Shown here piece by piece: positions 1 through 7,532 of a stretch of DNA of 64,000 nucleotides. The translations under genes and the position numbers were made by a program. The notes beneath the pieces are model-generated. The model ran no database searches. It was not told the origin of the DNA and worked only from the letters and a program-made list of their open reading frames with translations. Source of the DNA: DATCJU01 sp036562635 (GTDB lineage: Bacteria > Actinomycetota > Actinomycetes > Mycobacteriales > Pseudonocardiaceae); contig DATCJU010000143.1 of the NCBI GenBank assembly GCA_036562635.1, forward strand, positions 43,188 to 107,187, given 5' to 3'. Each line of letters begins with the position of its first letter. Position 1 is the first letter of the stretch.

Positions 1-1041
1 CCGCCGCAGCCGCACGTCCCGGTCCTCGGCCAGTACCGCCCAGGCCTCCAGCCGGTCCTCCACCACGGCGTCCACGTCGACCGGCTCGGTGGTGCCGACA
101 CCGCCCTCGGCCCTGGCCAACGCCAGCAGTCCGTCGAGCACCGTGCCCAGCCGTTCCACCTCGTCCAACGCGCTCACGTAGTGGGTCTGGGCCTCGTCCG
201 CGACGTGCCCGTCCAGGTTGTGCAGCCGCAGCCGCAACGCAGTGAGCGGGTTGCGCAGCTGGTGTGAGGCGTCGGCGACGAACATGCGCTGGGCGGCCAT
301 CGCCTCGCCGACGGCGCGGGCCATCCGGTCGAAGGACTCGGTCAGCCTGCGCAGCTCGACCGGTCCCGACCGCACCCCGACGGGTTCGGGCAGCTGCCCT
401 CGAGTCACCCCGATGGCGGCCTGTTCGGCGGCCAGGTCGAGCTGGCGCACCGGGCGGAGGATCCAGCGCACCACCGGAACGGCGAACAGCGCGGCGCCCA
501 CACCGAGTACGACCAGCCCGAGGGCGAGCAGCACCAGCCACCAGATCAACACCCGCTGGCGCAGGTGTGCGGTGGAGGAGACCGTCACCGCCGCCCCGCT
601 GGGCCGACCGTCCACCACGACGGGCTCGGCGAGCACCATCGGTCGGTCGTCCCACGGCATGAGCAGGGGGTAGGGGTCGGAGGGGCGCCCGGCCAGGGCC
701 ACGGCGACGCGCTCACGCACCCCGGGCTGGTCCACGTCGAAGGTGCCCCGGGAGGAGACGACGACCCGACCGTCGGCGTCCACCACGGCGGCCTCGACGC
801 CGTAGCGACCGTAGAGCTGGTCGTAACGGGCCAGCTCGGCCTGCAACGAGACGTGCTCCTCGGGCCGGTCGGCGACCAGCGGCTGCTGGGCGATGGCGGC
901 GAACCGCAGGGTGTCGCCCTGTCGGTCCAGGAACAGGTCCTGTTGTGCGGCGCCGGCGATGCTGCGTGCCAGCGGGACGCCGAGTCCGAGCAGGACCAGC
1001 GCCAGCAACGACAGCACGATCACCAGCAGCCGGCTGCGCAT
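1..1041 (-). CDS. Two-component sensor histidine kinase, GluK-like (3' end outside window)
   Basis: Membrane histidine kinase, partial: the C-terminal ATPase domain lies beyond base 1. Translation from the ATG at 1041 starts MRSRLLVIVLSLLALVLLGL, a first membrane segment. An extracytoplasmic sensor region of about 130 residues, a second membrane segment (LVLLALGLVVLGVGAAL) and a HAMP-like linker follow. The dimerisation/phosphoacceptor box FVADASHQLRNPLTALRL has the phosphorylatable His at about residue 260. The gene lies 33 nt downstream of the response regulator on the same strand, so the two are probably co-transcribed. It diverges from gluABCD, the arrangement known for GluR-GluK of Streptomyces coelicolor. 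Glutamate as the signal is therefore an inference from synteny, not from the sensor sequence. Confidence 0.85.
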   Translation of the reverse strand, partial: MRSRLLVIVLSLLALVLLGLGVPLARSIAGAAQQDLFLDRQGDTLRFAAIAQQPLVADRPEEHVSLQAELARYDQLYGRYGVEAAVVDADGRVVVSSRGTFDVDQPGVRERVAVALAGRPSDPYPLLMPWDDRPMVLAEPVVVDGRPSGAAVTVSSTAHLRQRVLIWWLVLLALGLVVLGVGAALFAVPVVRWILRPVRQLDLAAEQAAIGVTRGQLPEPVGVRSGPVELRRLTESFDRMARAVGEAMAAQRMFVADASHQLRNPLTALRLRLHNLDGHVADEAQTHYVSALDEVERLGTVLDGLLALARAEGGVGTTEPVDVDAVVEDRLEAWAVLAEDRDVRLRR

Positions 1042-1074
1042 CTCACCCCTCCCCCGGGCGCCACCCCCACGAGA

Positions 1075-1737
1075 TCAGTCCACGGCCAGTCGGTAGCCGA
1101 CGCCCCGGACGGTCTGCACCAGCCCCGGGCGGCCGAGCTTGGTGCGCAGCGTGGCGATGTGCACGTCGAGCGTGCGGTTGGCCCCGGGCCAGGGTCGTCC
1201 CCAGACCTCCGCCACGATGCGGTCCCGGCTGCACACGGCGCCCCGGGCCCCGGCCAGCAGGGACAGCACCTGGAACTCCTTGCGGGACAGGGCAACCGGG
1301 CGACCTCCGACGAGCACCTCGTGGCGTTCGAGGTGGATCTCCACGTCCCCGACACGCACCGGTCCGCTGGGGCCCTCCGTGTCGAGACGACGGCGTCGAC
1401 ACACCGCGTGCACCCTGGCGACCAGCTCGCCGACGTCGTACGGCTTGACCAGATAGTCGTCCGCGCCGGAGTGCAGGCCGAGGATACGGTCGTCGACCTC
1501 GCCGCGAGCGGAAACGACGATGATCGGCACATCGCTGGCCACGCGGATCCGCCGGCAGACCTCCACCCCGTCCAGATCGGGCAGGCCGAGGTCGAGCAGT
1601 ACCACGTCGACTCCGGGATACTGTTCCAGGGCCGCGCGGCCGGACGCCACCCACCGCACCGTCATGCCGTTCCGCGCCAGGGCCGGCTGCAACGCCTCCG
1701 CCACCCGATAGTCGTCCTCGACGAGCAATACGAGCAC
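1075..1737 (-). CDS. OmpR/PhoB-family response regulator, GluR-like
   Basis: DNA-binding response regulator of 220 aa. I chose the GTG at 1737 because GGGAGG lies 5 nt upstream and the protein then begins directly with the receiver motif VLLVEDD. Upstream in-frame ATGs have no ribosome site. The receiver domain covers about residues 1-115, with the phosphoacceptor Asp in VVLLDLGLPD and the conserved Lys in DDYLVKPYD. The C-terminal winged-helix domain (about 125-220) contains the usual LSRKEFQVL and RTLDVHIATLRTKL elements. It is the first gene of a two-gene unit with the kinase and is read away from gluA, with about 185 bp of shared control region. By synteny with Streptomyces gluR it probably activates gluABCD in response to glutamate (inference). 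Confidence 0.9.
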   Translation of the reverse strand: MLVLLVEDDYRVAEALQPALARNGMTVRWVASGRAALEQYPGVDVVLLDLGLPDLDGVEVCRRIRVASDVPIIVVSARGEVDDRILGLHSGADDYLVKPYDVGELVARVHAVCRRRRLDTEGPSGPVRVGDVEIHLERHEVLVGGRPVALSRKEFQVLSLLAGARGAVCSRDRIVAEVWGRPWPGANRTLDVHIATLRTKLGRPGLVQTVRGVGYRLAVD

Positions 1738-1790
1738 GCGGACCTCCCGTTGGTTCACCCGGCGCCCTATCTCGATCGAGTGATTACCGG

Positions 1791-1838
1791 GTGACGCAGC
1801 GTATCTGTGACAAAGTTGAGACGTTAAGTCTTGCTTAA
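1791..1838. promoter_or_regulatory. Candidate operator region between gluR-like gene and gluA
   Basis: In the divergent spacer there are two direct GTGAC repeats (1791-1795 and 1807-1811), spaced as expected for a tandem-binding OmpR-type regulator. A perfect AT-rich palindrome TTAAGtcttgCTTAA follows at 1824-1838. It is the only AT-rich stretch in the spacer. Assignment to the adjacent response regulator is inference. I cannot place the -35/-10 elements with certainty. Confidence 0.35.
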
Positions 1839-1923
1839 GACCCTGGACTGACGTGTCCGAATCCACCTAGTTTCCCCGCGACCATTCCGACCGGACTGTC
1901 GCTGCCCGCGCAGGAGGACTTCG

Positions 1924-2679
1924 ATGACCGCAGCCGTCGCGGCCACCCCGATGATCAGGATGTCGGGGGTGGACAAGTTCTTCGGGCCGCTGCACGTGCT
2001 CAAGAACGTCAACCTGGAAGTGCCCAAGGGGCAGGTGGTCGTGGTGCTCGGCCCGTCCGGCTCGGGCAAGTCGACGCTGTGCCGCACCATCAACCGGCTG
2101 GAGCCGATCGACAAGGGCACCATCGAGGTCGACGGGCAGCCACTGCCGGCCGAGGGCAAGGAGCTGGCGCGGCTGCGCGCCGACGTGGGCATGGTGTTCC
2201 AGCAGTTCAACCTGTTCGCCCACAAGACCATTCTCGAGAACGTCACGCTCGCGCCGATCAAGGTCCGCAAGATCAACCCGGAGCAGGCCCGGCGCACGGC
2301 GATGGAACTGCTGGAGCGGGTGGGTATCGCCAACCAGGCGGAGAAGTACCCCGCACAGCTGTCCGGCGGCCAGCAGCAGCGCGCGGCGATCGCCCGTGCC
2401 CTGGCGATGAAGCCGAAGGTGATGTTGTTCGACGAGCCCACCTCGGCCCTGGACCCGGAGATGGTCCAGGAAGTGCTGGACGTGATGACCACCCTGGCCG
2501 CGGAGGGCATGACCATGCTCGTGGTGACCCACGAGATGGGATTCGCCCGCCGGGCGGCGAACCGGGTGGTGTTCATGGCCGACGGCGAGATCGTCGAGGA
2601 CACCACGCCCGACGAGTTCTTCACCTCTCCGAAGTCCGCCCGCGCGAAGGATTTCCTCGGCAAGATCTTGACGCACTGA
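1924..2679 (+). CDS. gluA: Glutamate ABC transporter ATP-binding protein GluA
   Basis: Cytoplasmic ATPase subunit (251 aa) of a polar amino acid importer that energises uptake through GluCD. Walker A GPSGSGKST is at residues 43-51, the Q-loop is in MVFQQFNLF, the signature LSGGQ is at 146-150, and Walker B MLFDEP is at 167-172, followed by the switch His in VVTHEMGF. The ATG at 1924 has AGGAGG 8 nt upstream. It is the first gene of gluABCD. Substrate specificity for glutamate is inferred from the four-gene order, which matches Corynebacterium and Streptomyces gluABCD, and from the adjoining GluRK-like pair. Confidence 0.93.
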   Translation: MTAAVAATPMIRMSGVDKFFGPLHVLKNVNLEVPKGQVVVVLGPSGSGKSTLCRTINRLEPIDKGTIEVDGQPLPAEGKELARLRADVGMVFQQFNLFAHKTILENVTLAPIKVRKINPEQARRTAMELLERVGIANQAEKYPAQLSGGQQQRAAIARALAMKPKVMLFDEPTSALDPEMVQEVLDVMTTLAAEGMTMLVVTHEMGFARRAANRVVFMADGEIVEDTTPDEFFTSPKSARAKDFLGKILTH

Positions 2680-2735
2680 GCACCACTCCGTGGCGCACCC
2701 GCGCCCGGGCAATCTAGGAAGATTCGGGAGAAACG

Positions 2736-3623
2736 ATGAAGCTGCGCACCCTGGCGGTGGGCCTGCTGGTCGGCAGCCTCGCCCTCACGGCCTGCGGGCG
2801 TGAGGGCTCGCCGGACTCGAGCGGACCCGTGGTGTCCCAGAGCGCCGCGCAGAACGTCACGGTCGAGGGCTCCCCGACCTTCGACAAGATGAAGCAGCGC
2901 GGCAAGGTCATCATCGGTGTCAAGGAGGACCAGCCGGGGCTGGGCTACAAGGACCCGACCAGCGGCGAGTACTCCGGTTTCGACGTCGAGATCGCGCGGC
3001 TGGTCGCAGCGCAGCTCGGCTTCGACGAGTCCAAGATCGAGTACAAGGCGATCCCGTCGCAGTCCCGTGAGCAGGCCATCAGCAACGGGGACATCGACTA
3101 CTACGTCGGCACCTACTCGATCACCGACAGCCGCAAGCAGCAGATCTCCTTCGCCGGCCCGTACTTCGTCGCCGGCCAGGACCTGCTGGTGCGCAAGGAC
3201 GACAACTCGATCACCGGCCCGGAGAGCCTCAAGGGCAAGAAGGTCTGCTCCGTCACCGGCTCCACCCCGATCCAGCGGGTGCGGTCCCAGGGCCTGACCG
3301 AGCCGGACAACATCGTCGAGTTCCAGAACTACTCGCAGTGCGTTGACCAGCTCGCCCAGGGCAACGTGGACGCCGTGACCACCGACGACGCCATCCTCAT
3401 GGGCTACGCCGCCCAGGAGCCGGACAAGTTCAAGGTGGTCGGCAAGGTCTTCTCCGAGGAGAAGTACGGCATCGGCCTGCCCAAGGACGACAAGGCGCTG
3501 CGGGACAAGGTGAACGACATCCTGCAGCAGGCCATCGACGACGGCACCTGGCAGAAGATCTACGACGCCACGCTCGGCAAGTCCGGCGCGTCCGCCACGC
3601 CGCCTGCACTCGAGCGCTACTGA
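2736..3623 (+). CDS. gluB: Glutamate-binding lipoprotein GluB
   Basis: Extracytoplasmic solute-binding lipoprotein of 295 aa (SBP family 3). The signal peptide ends in the lipobox LALTAC with lipidated Cys20. The mature protein has both lobes of the periplasmic-binding fold. Lobe 1 includes SGEYSGFDVEIARL and DYYVGTYSITDSR; lobe 2 includes LKGKKVCSVTGSTPIQRV and VDAVTTDDAILMGY; the chain returns to lobe 1 at the C-terminal helices. It captures amino acid for GluCD/GluA. An internal hairpin follows the stop codon, consistent with more gluB mRNA than permease mRNA, as the stoichiometry of such importers requires. Confidence 0.92.
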   Translation: MKLRTLAVGLLVGSLALTACGREGSPDSSGPVVSQSAAQNVTVEGSPTFDKMKQRGKVIIGVKEDQPGLGYKDPTSGEYSGFDVEIARLVAAQLGFDESKIEYKAIPSQSREQAISNGDIDYYVGTYSITDSRKQQISFAGPYFVAGQDLLVRKDDNSITGPESLKGKKVCSVTGSTPIQRVRSQGLTEPDNIVEFQNYSQCVDQLAQGNVDAVTTDDAILMGYAAQEPDKFKVVGKVFSEEKYGIGLPKDDKALRDKVNDILQQAIDDGTWQKIYDATLGKSGASATPPALERY

Positions 3624-3632
3624 TCCTCGTCA

Positions 3633-3671
3633 CGGGGCGGTGGCCGTCATACCCGGGCGGCCACCGCCCCG
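3633..3671 (+). terminator. Intercistronic hairpin between gluB and gluC
   Basis: A perfect 14-bp stem (3633-3646 with 3658-3671; left arm CGGGGCGGTGGCCG) encloses an 11-nt loop, 9 nt after the gluB stop. There is no U-tract. Such hairpins after the binding-protein gene usually stabilise the upstream mRNA or partly attenuate transcription into the permease genes. It is unlikely to be a full terminator, because gluC has no obvious promoter of its own. Confidence 0.6.
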
Positions 3672-3695
3672 CACGCCGACCCCGCAGGGAAACCG

Positions 3696-4343
3696 ATGGA
3701 CGTCCTGCTCAACAACCTCGACCTCTTCGTGCCGGGATTCCTGAACACCATCAAGCTGTTCGTGATCTCGGCAGTGGCCTCACTGGTACTGGGCACGGTA
3801 CTGGCCATGATGCGGGTCAGCCCGGTCCCGGTGCTGCGCGCCGCCGGTGCCGCCTACGTGACACTGCTGCGCAACACCCCGCTGACCCTGGTGTTCTTCT
3901 TCTTCGTCTTCGCCTACCCGCTGCTGAAGATCGTCGAGCTCTCCTTCTTCACGGCGGCGGTGACCGCCCTGTCGGTCTACACCGCGGCCTTCGTCTGCGA
4001 GGTGGTGCGTTCGGGCATCAACACCGTGCCGGTGGGGCAGGCCGAGGCGGCCCGCGCCCTGGGCCTGACCTTCGGGCAGATCCTCGGCCAGGTGATCCTG
4101 CCGCAGGCGCTCCGCTCCGTCGTGCCTCCGCTGACCAGCGTGATGATCGCTCTGTTGAAGAACACCACCGTCGCCGCCGGCTTCTCGGTCGCCGAGGCGG
4201 GAGCCATCACACCGGCACTGTCCGAGCGCGGTGCGAACGTGCTGATCGGGCTGCTCTGGATCGCCGTCGGCTTCCTGATCCTGGTCGTCCCGCTGACGCT
4301 GCTGCAGCGCAGCCTGGAGAAGCGGTGGAGCGTGGCCCGATGA
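3696..4343 (+). CDS. gluC: Glutamate ABC transporter permease GluC
   Basis: Inner-membrane permease of 215 aa (HisM/GlnP type). Hydrophobic segments are seen from the N-terminus (FVISAVASLVLGTVLAMM) to the C-terminus (LWIAVGFLILVVPLTLL). The EAA loop that contacts the ATPase is present as GQAEAARALGLTFGQILGQV. The family motif LLRNTPLTLVFFFFV lies near residues 50-65. The stop codon overlaps the gluD start (ATGA), which indicates coupled translation of the two permeases that form the channel. Confidence 0.92.
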   Translation: MDVLLNNLDLFVPGFLNTIKLFVISAVASLVLGTVLAMMRVSPVPVLRAAGAAYVTLLRNTPLTLVFFFFVFAYPLLKIVELSFFTAAVTALSVYTAAFVCEVVRSGINTVPVGQAEAARALGLTFGQILGQVILPQALRSVVPPLTSVMIALLKNTTVAAGFSVAEAGAITPALSERGANVLIGLLWIAVGFLILVVPLTLLQRSLEKRWSVAR

Positions 4344-5242
4344 GCGCTGTCCTCTACGACATCCCCGGCCCCCGGGCTCGCGCCCGCAACATGCTGCTGG
4401 GCGTGATCGGCACCCTGGTGGTGCTCGCACTGCTCGGCTACGTCGTCTACCGCTTCTACGTCACCGGGCAGTTCGACGCCCGCATGTGGGAGTGGCTGCT
4501 GTACAAGCAGGTGCAGCTGGAGCTGCTGGAGGCGCTGCTCAACACGCTGCGGGCGTTCGCGGTGGGTGCGGTGCTGGCCCTGCTCTTCGGTGCCGTCTTC
4601 GCCGTGGGTCGGCTGTCGGACCACGCCTGGGTGCGTGGCCCCGCGACGACCGTGGTGGAGTTCTTCCGGGCCGTCCCGCTGGTCGTCCTGATCTTCACCT
4701 TCTACTACGGCCTGCCCACCCTCGGGGTCTCCATGAGCACGTTCTGGGCGGTCGTGCTCGGCCTGACCCTCTACAACGGGTCGGTGCTGGCCGAGGTGTT
4801 CCGCGCCGGCGTGCTCTCGCTGCCCAAAGGCCAGAGCGAGGCGGCCTACGCGCTGGGCATGCGCAAGACGCAGGTGATGACCAATGTCCTGCTCCCGCAG
4901 GCGCTGCGAGCCATGCTCCCGGCCGTCGTCAGCCAGCTCGTGGTGCTACTCAAGGACACGGCACTCGGCTTCCTGATCACCTACGAGGAGCTGCTGCGCT
5001 ACGCGCGGTACCTGGGCGGTATCGCCCAGTTCGGCCGGCCGCTGGTGCCCATCACCATCGTGGTGGCCGCGGTGTACATCGTGATGTGCCTGCTGCTCAC
5101 CTGGCTGGCCAACTACCTGGAGAAGCGCAACCGGCGCAGCCGACTGCGGGCACAGGCCGCGGTGGCCGGCAAGCCGGAGCAGGCCGTGCAGCAGCCGGCC
5201 ACGACGACCACACCGACGGCCGTGGCCGACGAGATGGGCTAG
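4340..5242 (+). CDS. gluD: Glutamate ABC transporter permease GluD
   Basis: Second permease subunit, 300 aa from the ATG at 4340 that overlaps the gluC stop in ATGA. A slightly longer upstream reading exists but has no better start. Several membrane segments (LLGVIGTLVVLALLGYVVY, AFAVGAVLALLFGAVFAV, ITIVVAAVYIVMCLLLTWL) surround the EAA loop GQSEAAYALGMRKTQVM. The C-terminal 35 residues are polar and rich in Ala, Gln and Thr, an extension typical of the actinobacterial GluD subunit. It ends the gluABCD operon and is followed by a strong hairpin. Confidence 0.92.
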   Translation: MSAVLYDIPGPRARARNMLLGVIGTLVVLALLGYVVYRFYVTGQFDARMWEWLLYKQVQLELLEALLNTLRAFAVGAVLALLFGAVFAVGRLSDHAWVRGPATTVVEFFRAVPLVVLIFTFYYGLPTLGVSMSTFWAVVLGLTLYNGSVLAEVFRAGVLSLPKGQSEAAYALGMRKTQVMTNVLLPQALRAMLPAVVSQLVVLLKDTALGFLITYEELLRYARYLGGIAQFGRPLVPITIVVAAVYIVMCLLLTWLANYLEKRNRRSRLRAQAAVAGKPEQAVQQPATTTTPTAVADEMG

Positions 5243-5277
5243 GCCCGAAGATCCGACCGGTTTCCTCGCGTGGTGCC

Positions 5278-5324
5278 GGAAGGCGCCCCGGTGCAGGCCT
5301 GGATCCTGCGCCGGGGCGCCTTCC
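5278..5324. terminator. Hairpin terminator after gluD, shared with convergent gene
   Basis: A 20-bp stem with a single G-U pair (5278-5297 with 5305-5324) and a 7-nt loop CCTGGAT lies 36 nt after the gluD stop. It also lies just before the stop of the convergent lipoprotein gene, so it can serve both directions. There is no U-tract, as is common in high-GC actinomycetes. Confidence 0.75.
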
Positions 5325-5342
5325 CGTTTCCGGGGTGGTGCT

Positions 5343-6017
5343 TCAGCCCGAGGAGGAGGTGGAGGTGGCCACCGACGACGAGGTGGCCGTCGTGGAGAGC
5401 GACGGTGGGGTGGCCGGTCCGGAGACGGACGCGAGTGTGCGGTCGTAGGCCTGCTGCCAGCTTCCGTCGGCGACCGCCTGCTGCAACAACTCGGTGATCT
5501 TGGCTTGGAGAGCGCGGTCCCGCGCCGGAAGCGCGATGTGGTGTTCCCCCTCGGCACTCACCAGGTAGGGACCGGCCAGCTCGACCCGCCCGCCGGCTGC
5601 GTCGGCGGCGGTGATCCCCCCGATCTGCAGATCGACGTCACCGTTGGCCACCGCCTCGATCCGCAGGTTCGGAGGCAGTGGCTTGAACAGCACACCCTTG
5701 TCCGGATCCACCCCCAGCCCGCGAGCCAGCAGACGGGCGATCTCCACCTCGAATCCGGTGTACTCCCCGCTCGTCGTGTCCCGGACCGCCCAGCCAGGCC
5801 GTTGCGGGCTCACCCCGACCACGAGCTTGCCGCGCTGCCGGATCCGTTCGTAGGTCGGGGAACCGGGCACCAGACGCGGGGGTGTCGTGGTGGTGATCGA
5901 CACCGGTGGGATGCCCACCGCCTGCTGTGGCGGGGACTCCACCGTCTCGCCGCATCCGGCGAGGGCGAGCACACCACCGAGAACCGCGAGGATCGCCACG
6001 AGGGACCGTCTGCGCAT
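5343..6017 (-). CDS. Truncated single-lobe solute-binding lipoprotein, GluB paralogue
   Basis: Lipoprotein of 224 aa with a signal peptide and lipobox ending at Cys22 (LALAGC). Its mature part is clearly related to GluB: RQRGKLVVGVSPQRPGW, SGEYTGFEVEIARLL and LAGPYLVS match the first lobe, and ALQAKITELLQQAVADGSWQ matches the C-terminal return helices. The roughly 85 residues that form lobe 2 in GluB are missing, and the join is in frame. A Ser/Thr-rich tail (STTATSSSVATSTSSSG) closes the protein. The reading frame is intact with normal codon use, so this looks like a maintained gene rather than decay. It probably cannot trap substrate alone; a sensing or accessory role for the neighbouring importer is a guess. 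No ribosome site is seen before the ATG at 6017. Confidence 0.75.
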   Translation of the reverse strand: MRRRSLVAILAVLGGVLALAGCGETVESPPQQAVGIPPVSITTTTPPRLVPGSPTYERIRQRGKLVVGVSPQRPGWAVRDTTSGEYTGFEVEIARLLARGLGVDPDKGVLFKPLPPNLRIEAVANGDVDLQIGGITAADAAGGRVELAGPYLVSAEGEHHIALPARDRALQAKITELLQQAVADGSWQQAYDRTLASVSGPATPPSLSTTATSSSVATSTSSSG

Positions 6018-6194
6018 GGTTCATCATCGTCGTGGCCTCCGCGGCCTGCCGTCCAGCGGTCGGAGCGGGGCGGTACCGACGATCGGACCCGCCCCCGCCC
6101 TCGGTCCCGTTCCCCCCGTGTTGCAGGATCTTTTCGCGATCAACGGGTGCGGTGTCGCGGCCGGTGCGTCCGGGTCCGCGGAGAGGTGGAGCAG

Positions 6195-7031
6195 ATGCAC
6201 GCCATCGACGTCGAGGAAGCCGTCATCCTCGGAGCCCTGGAAGGACTGACCGAGTTCCTACCCATCTCCTCCACGGGCCATCTCCGAATCGCCCAGGGGA
6301 TGCTGGGCATCCCGGTCGACCTGCCGTCGGTCATCGGCTTCACCGCCGTCGTCCAGGCCGGTGCGATCGCCGCGCTGCTGCTGCACTTCATCCGCGATCT
6401 CTTCCGGCTGGGTCGGGCCTGGGGCCGTGGCCTGGTGATCCGGGAGGAACGACGATCCAGGGACTATCAGCTGGCCTGGTGGCTCATCCTGGCCACGATC
6501 CCCATCGTGGTCGCCGGTGTCCTGCTGGAAGGGCTCATCACCGGTCCGATGACCTCGCTGTGGGTCGTCGCCGGTTCCCTGCTGGCCGGTAGTGCCCTCA
6601 TGTGGTTCGCCGAGCACCGGGCACGGTTCGAGCGCGGGGAGCGCGACATCCGGATGAAGGACGTGCTGATCGTCGGCACGGCGCAGATCCTGGCCCTGGT
6701 GTTCCCCGGGTTCTCCCGGCCCGGGGCGACCATCTCGACCGGTCTGCTGCTGAACCTGGACCGGGTCACCGCGACCCGGCTCTCCTTCATGTTGTCCATC
6801 CCCGCCATGACCGCCGGTGCGGTCTACGAGGTGCGGGACGCCCTGGGGCACCCGCACCTGGTCATGCCGCTCGTCGTCGGCACCGCGGTGTCCTTCGTCG
6901 TGGCCTACGCCTCGGTCGCCTGGCTGCTGCGGTTCGTGACCCGGCACTCCTTCAAGGGCTTCGCCATCTACCGTGTCGTCGTGGGCCTGGCCCTGATCGG
7001 TCTGCTGACCAGCGGTGTGCTGCCCGGCTGA
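6195..7031 (+). CDS. uppP: Undecaprenyl-diphosphatase UppP (BacA family)
   Basis: Integral membrane phosphatase of 278 aa that recycles undecaprenyl diphosphate to the monophosphate carrier for peptidoglycan and other wall polymers. The N-terminal signature EGLTEFLPISSTGH holds the (E/Q)xxxE motif. The second catalytic segment, FPGFSRPGATIS, corresponds to the PGxSRSxxT motif. About seven membrane segments are visible. I chose the ATG at 6195 because of the purine-rich GAGAGGTGGAG just upstream and the family-typical start. The frame stays open far upstream, but that extension is not protein-like. It is monocistronic and followed by a hairpin. Confidence 0.95.
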   Translation: MHAIDVEEAVILGALEGLTEFLPISSTGHLRIAQGMLGIPVDLPSVIGFTAVVQAGAIAALLLHFIRDLFRLGRAWGRGLVIREERRSRDYQLAWWLILATIPIVVAGVLLEGLITGPMTSLWVVAGSLLAGSALMWFAEHRARFERGERDIRMKDVLIVGTAQILALVFPGFSRPGATISTGLLLNLDRVTATRLSFMLSIPAMTAGAVYEVRDALGHPHLVMPLVVGTAVSFVVAYASVAWLLRFVTRHSFKGFAIYRVVVGLALIGLLTSGVLPG

Positions 7032-7100
7032 GCCGGCTGAGGTGTCGGGGCGGCACACCGTGCACCCGGCTCACCTGCCGGAGCCGCCCACAGGGCCCGG

Positions 7101-7135
7101 GCGGGGGTGTCGTGGTCGGCGCGCGACACCCCCGC
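7101..7135 (+). terminator. Hairpin terminator after uppP
   Basis: A perfect 12-bp stem, GCGGGGGTGTCG (7101-7112) with CGACACCCCCGC (7124-7135), and an 11-nt loop, 69 nt downstream of the uppP stop. No U-tract. Confidence 0.65.
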
Positions 7136-7408
7136 ACGCCGCCTGACCTCTCCGGCGAACCGCTGCGGGGCCACCGTCTCGGCGGCCACCGACATCGGGT
7201 GTCCCGTTCCGGGCGGGGCGACGAGCGGCCGCCCGGTGCGTCGCCCGCCCCGACGGGGGACATGTCCTACACCACGTTCCACGCACCTGCTCCACGCCGT
7301 GGTCACGGTGCAGGGCGTACCCGGCACGTCGACTCGTCGGTGCGGCCGGTGTCGTCCGAGCGGCTGGATGACACCCGATCCGGCAGTGGGCGGTGTCACC
7401 AGGGACTT

Positions 7409-7428
7409 AATCGATACACGGATCGATT
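7409..7428. promoter_or_regulatory. Palindromic candidate operator upstream of edd-eda
   Basis: AATCGATacacggATCGATT is a perfect 7-bp inverted repeat with a 6-nt spacer, about 105 bp upstream of edd. Each half contains the palindrome ATCGAT, so it also reads as a direct repeat. Its AT content is well above the surroundings. It is a plausible site for a sugar-acid regulator of the edd-eda operon, but no regulator gene is adjacent. Confidence 0.45.
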
Positions 7429-7532
7429 TTGATCCCAGATCATCCGTCCCGTACCGTGTGAGGGGCTGCACAGTCCGTGGCGCCAGTGTCGTCGCCGGTC
7501 CCGCACACCTGTGGTCGACGAGGAGGCGAGGG

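Larger units (their letters stand above)
7032..7532. other. Intergenic region between uppP and edd
   Basis: About 500 bp without a convincing gene on either strand. It holds the uppP terminator hairpin at 7101-7135 and, near the edd side, a locally AT-richer stretch with a palindromic candidate operator at 7409-7428. The rest shows no recognisable structure. Confidence 0.6.

Noticed and set aside
5505..6194. A longer N-terminus for UppP through the upstream open frame
   Set aside because: The extension is antisense to the single-lobe lipoprotein gene, is not protein-like, and a ribosome-site-backed ATG at 6195 gives the family length.
7107..7532. N-terminal extension of Edd
   Set aside because: Low-complexity Arg/Pro/Ala sequence typical of noncoding high-GC frames; AGGAGG before 7533 fixes the start.
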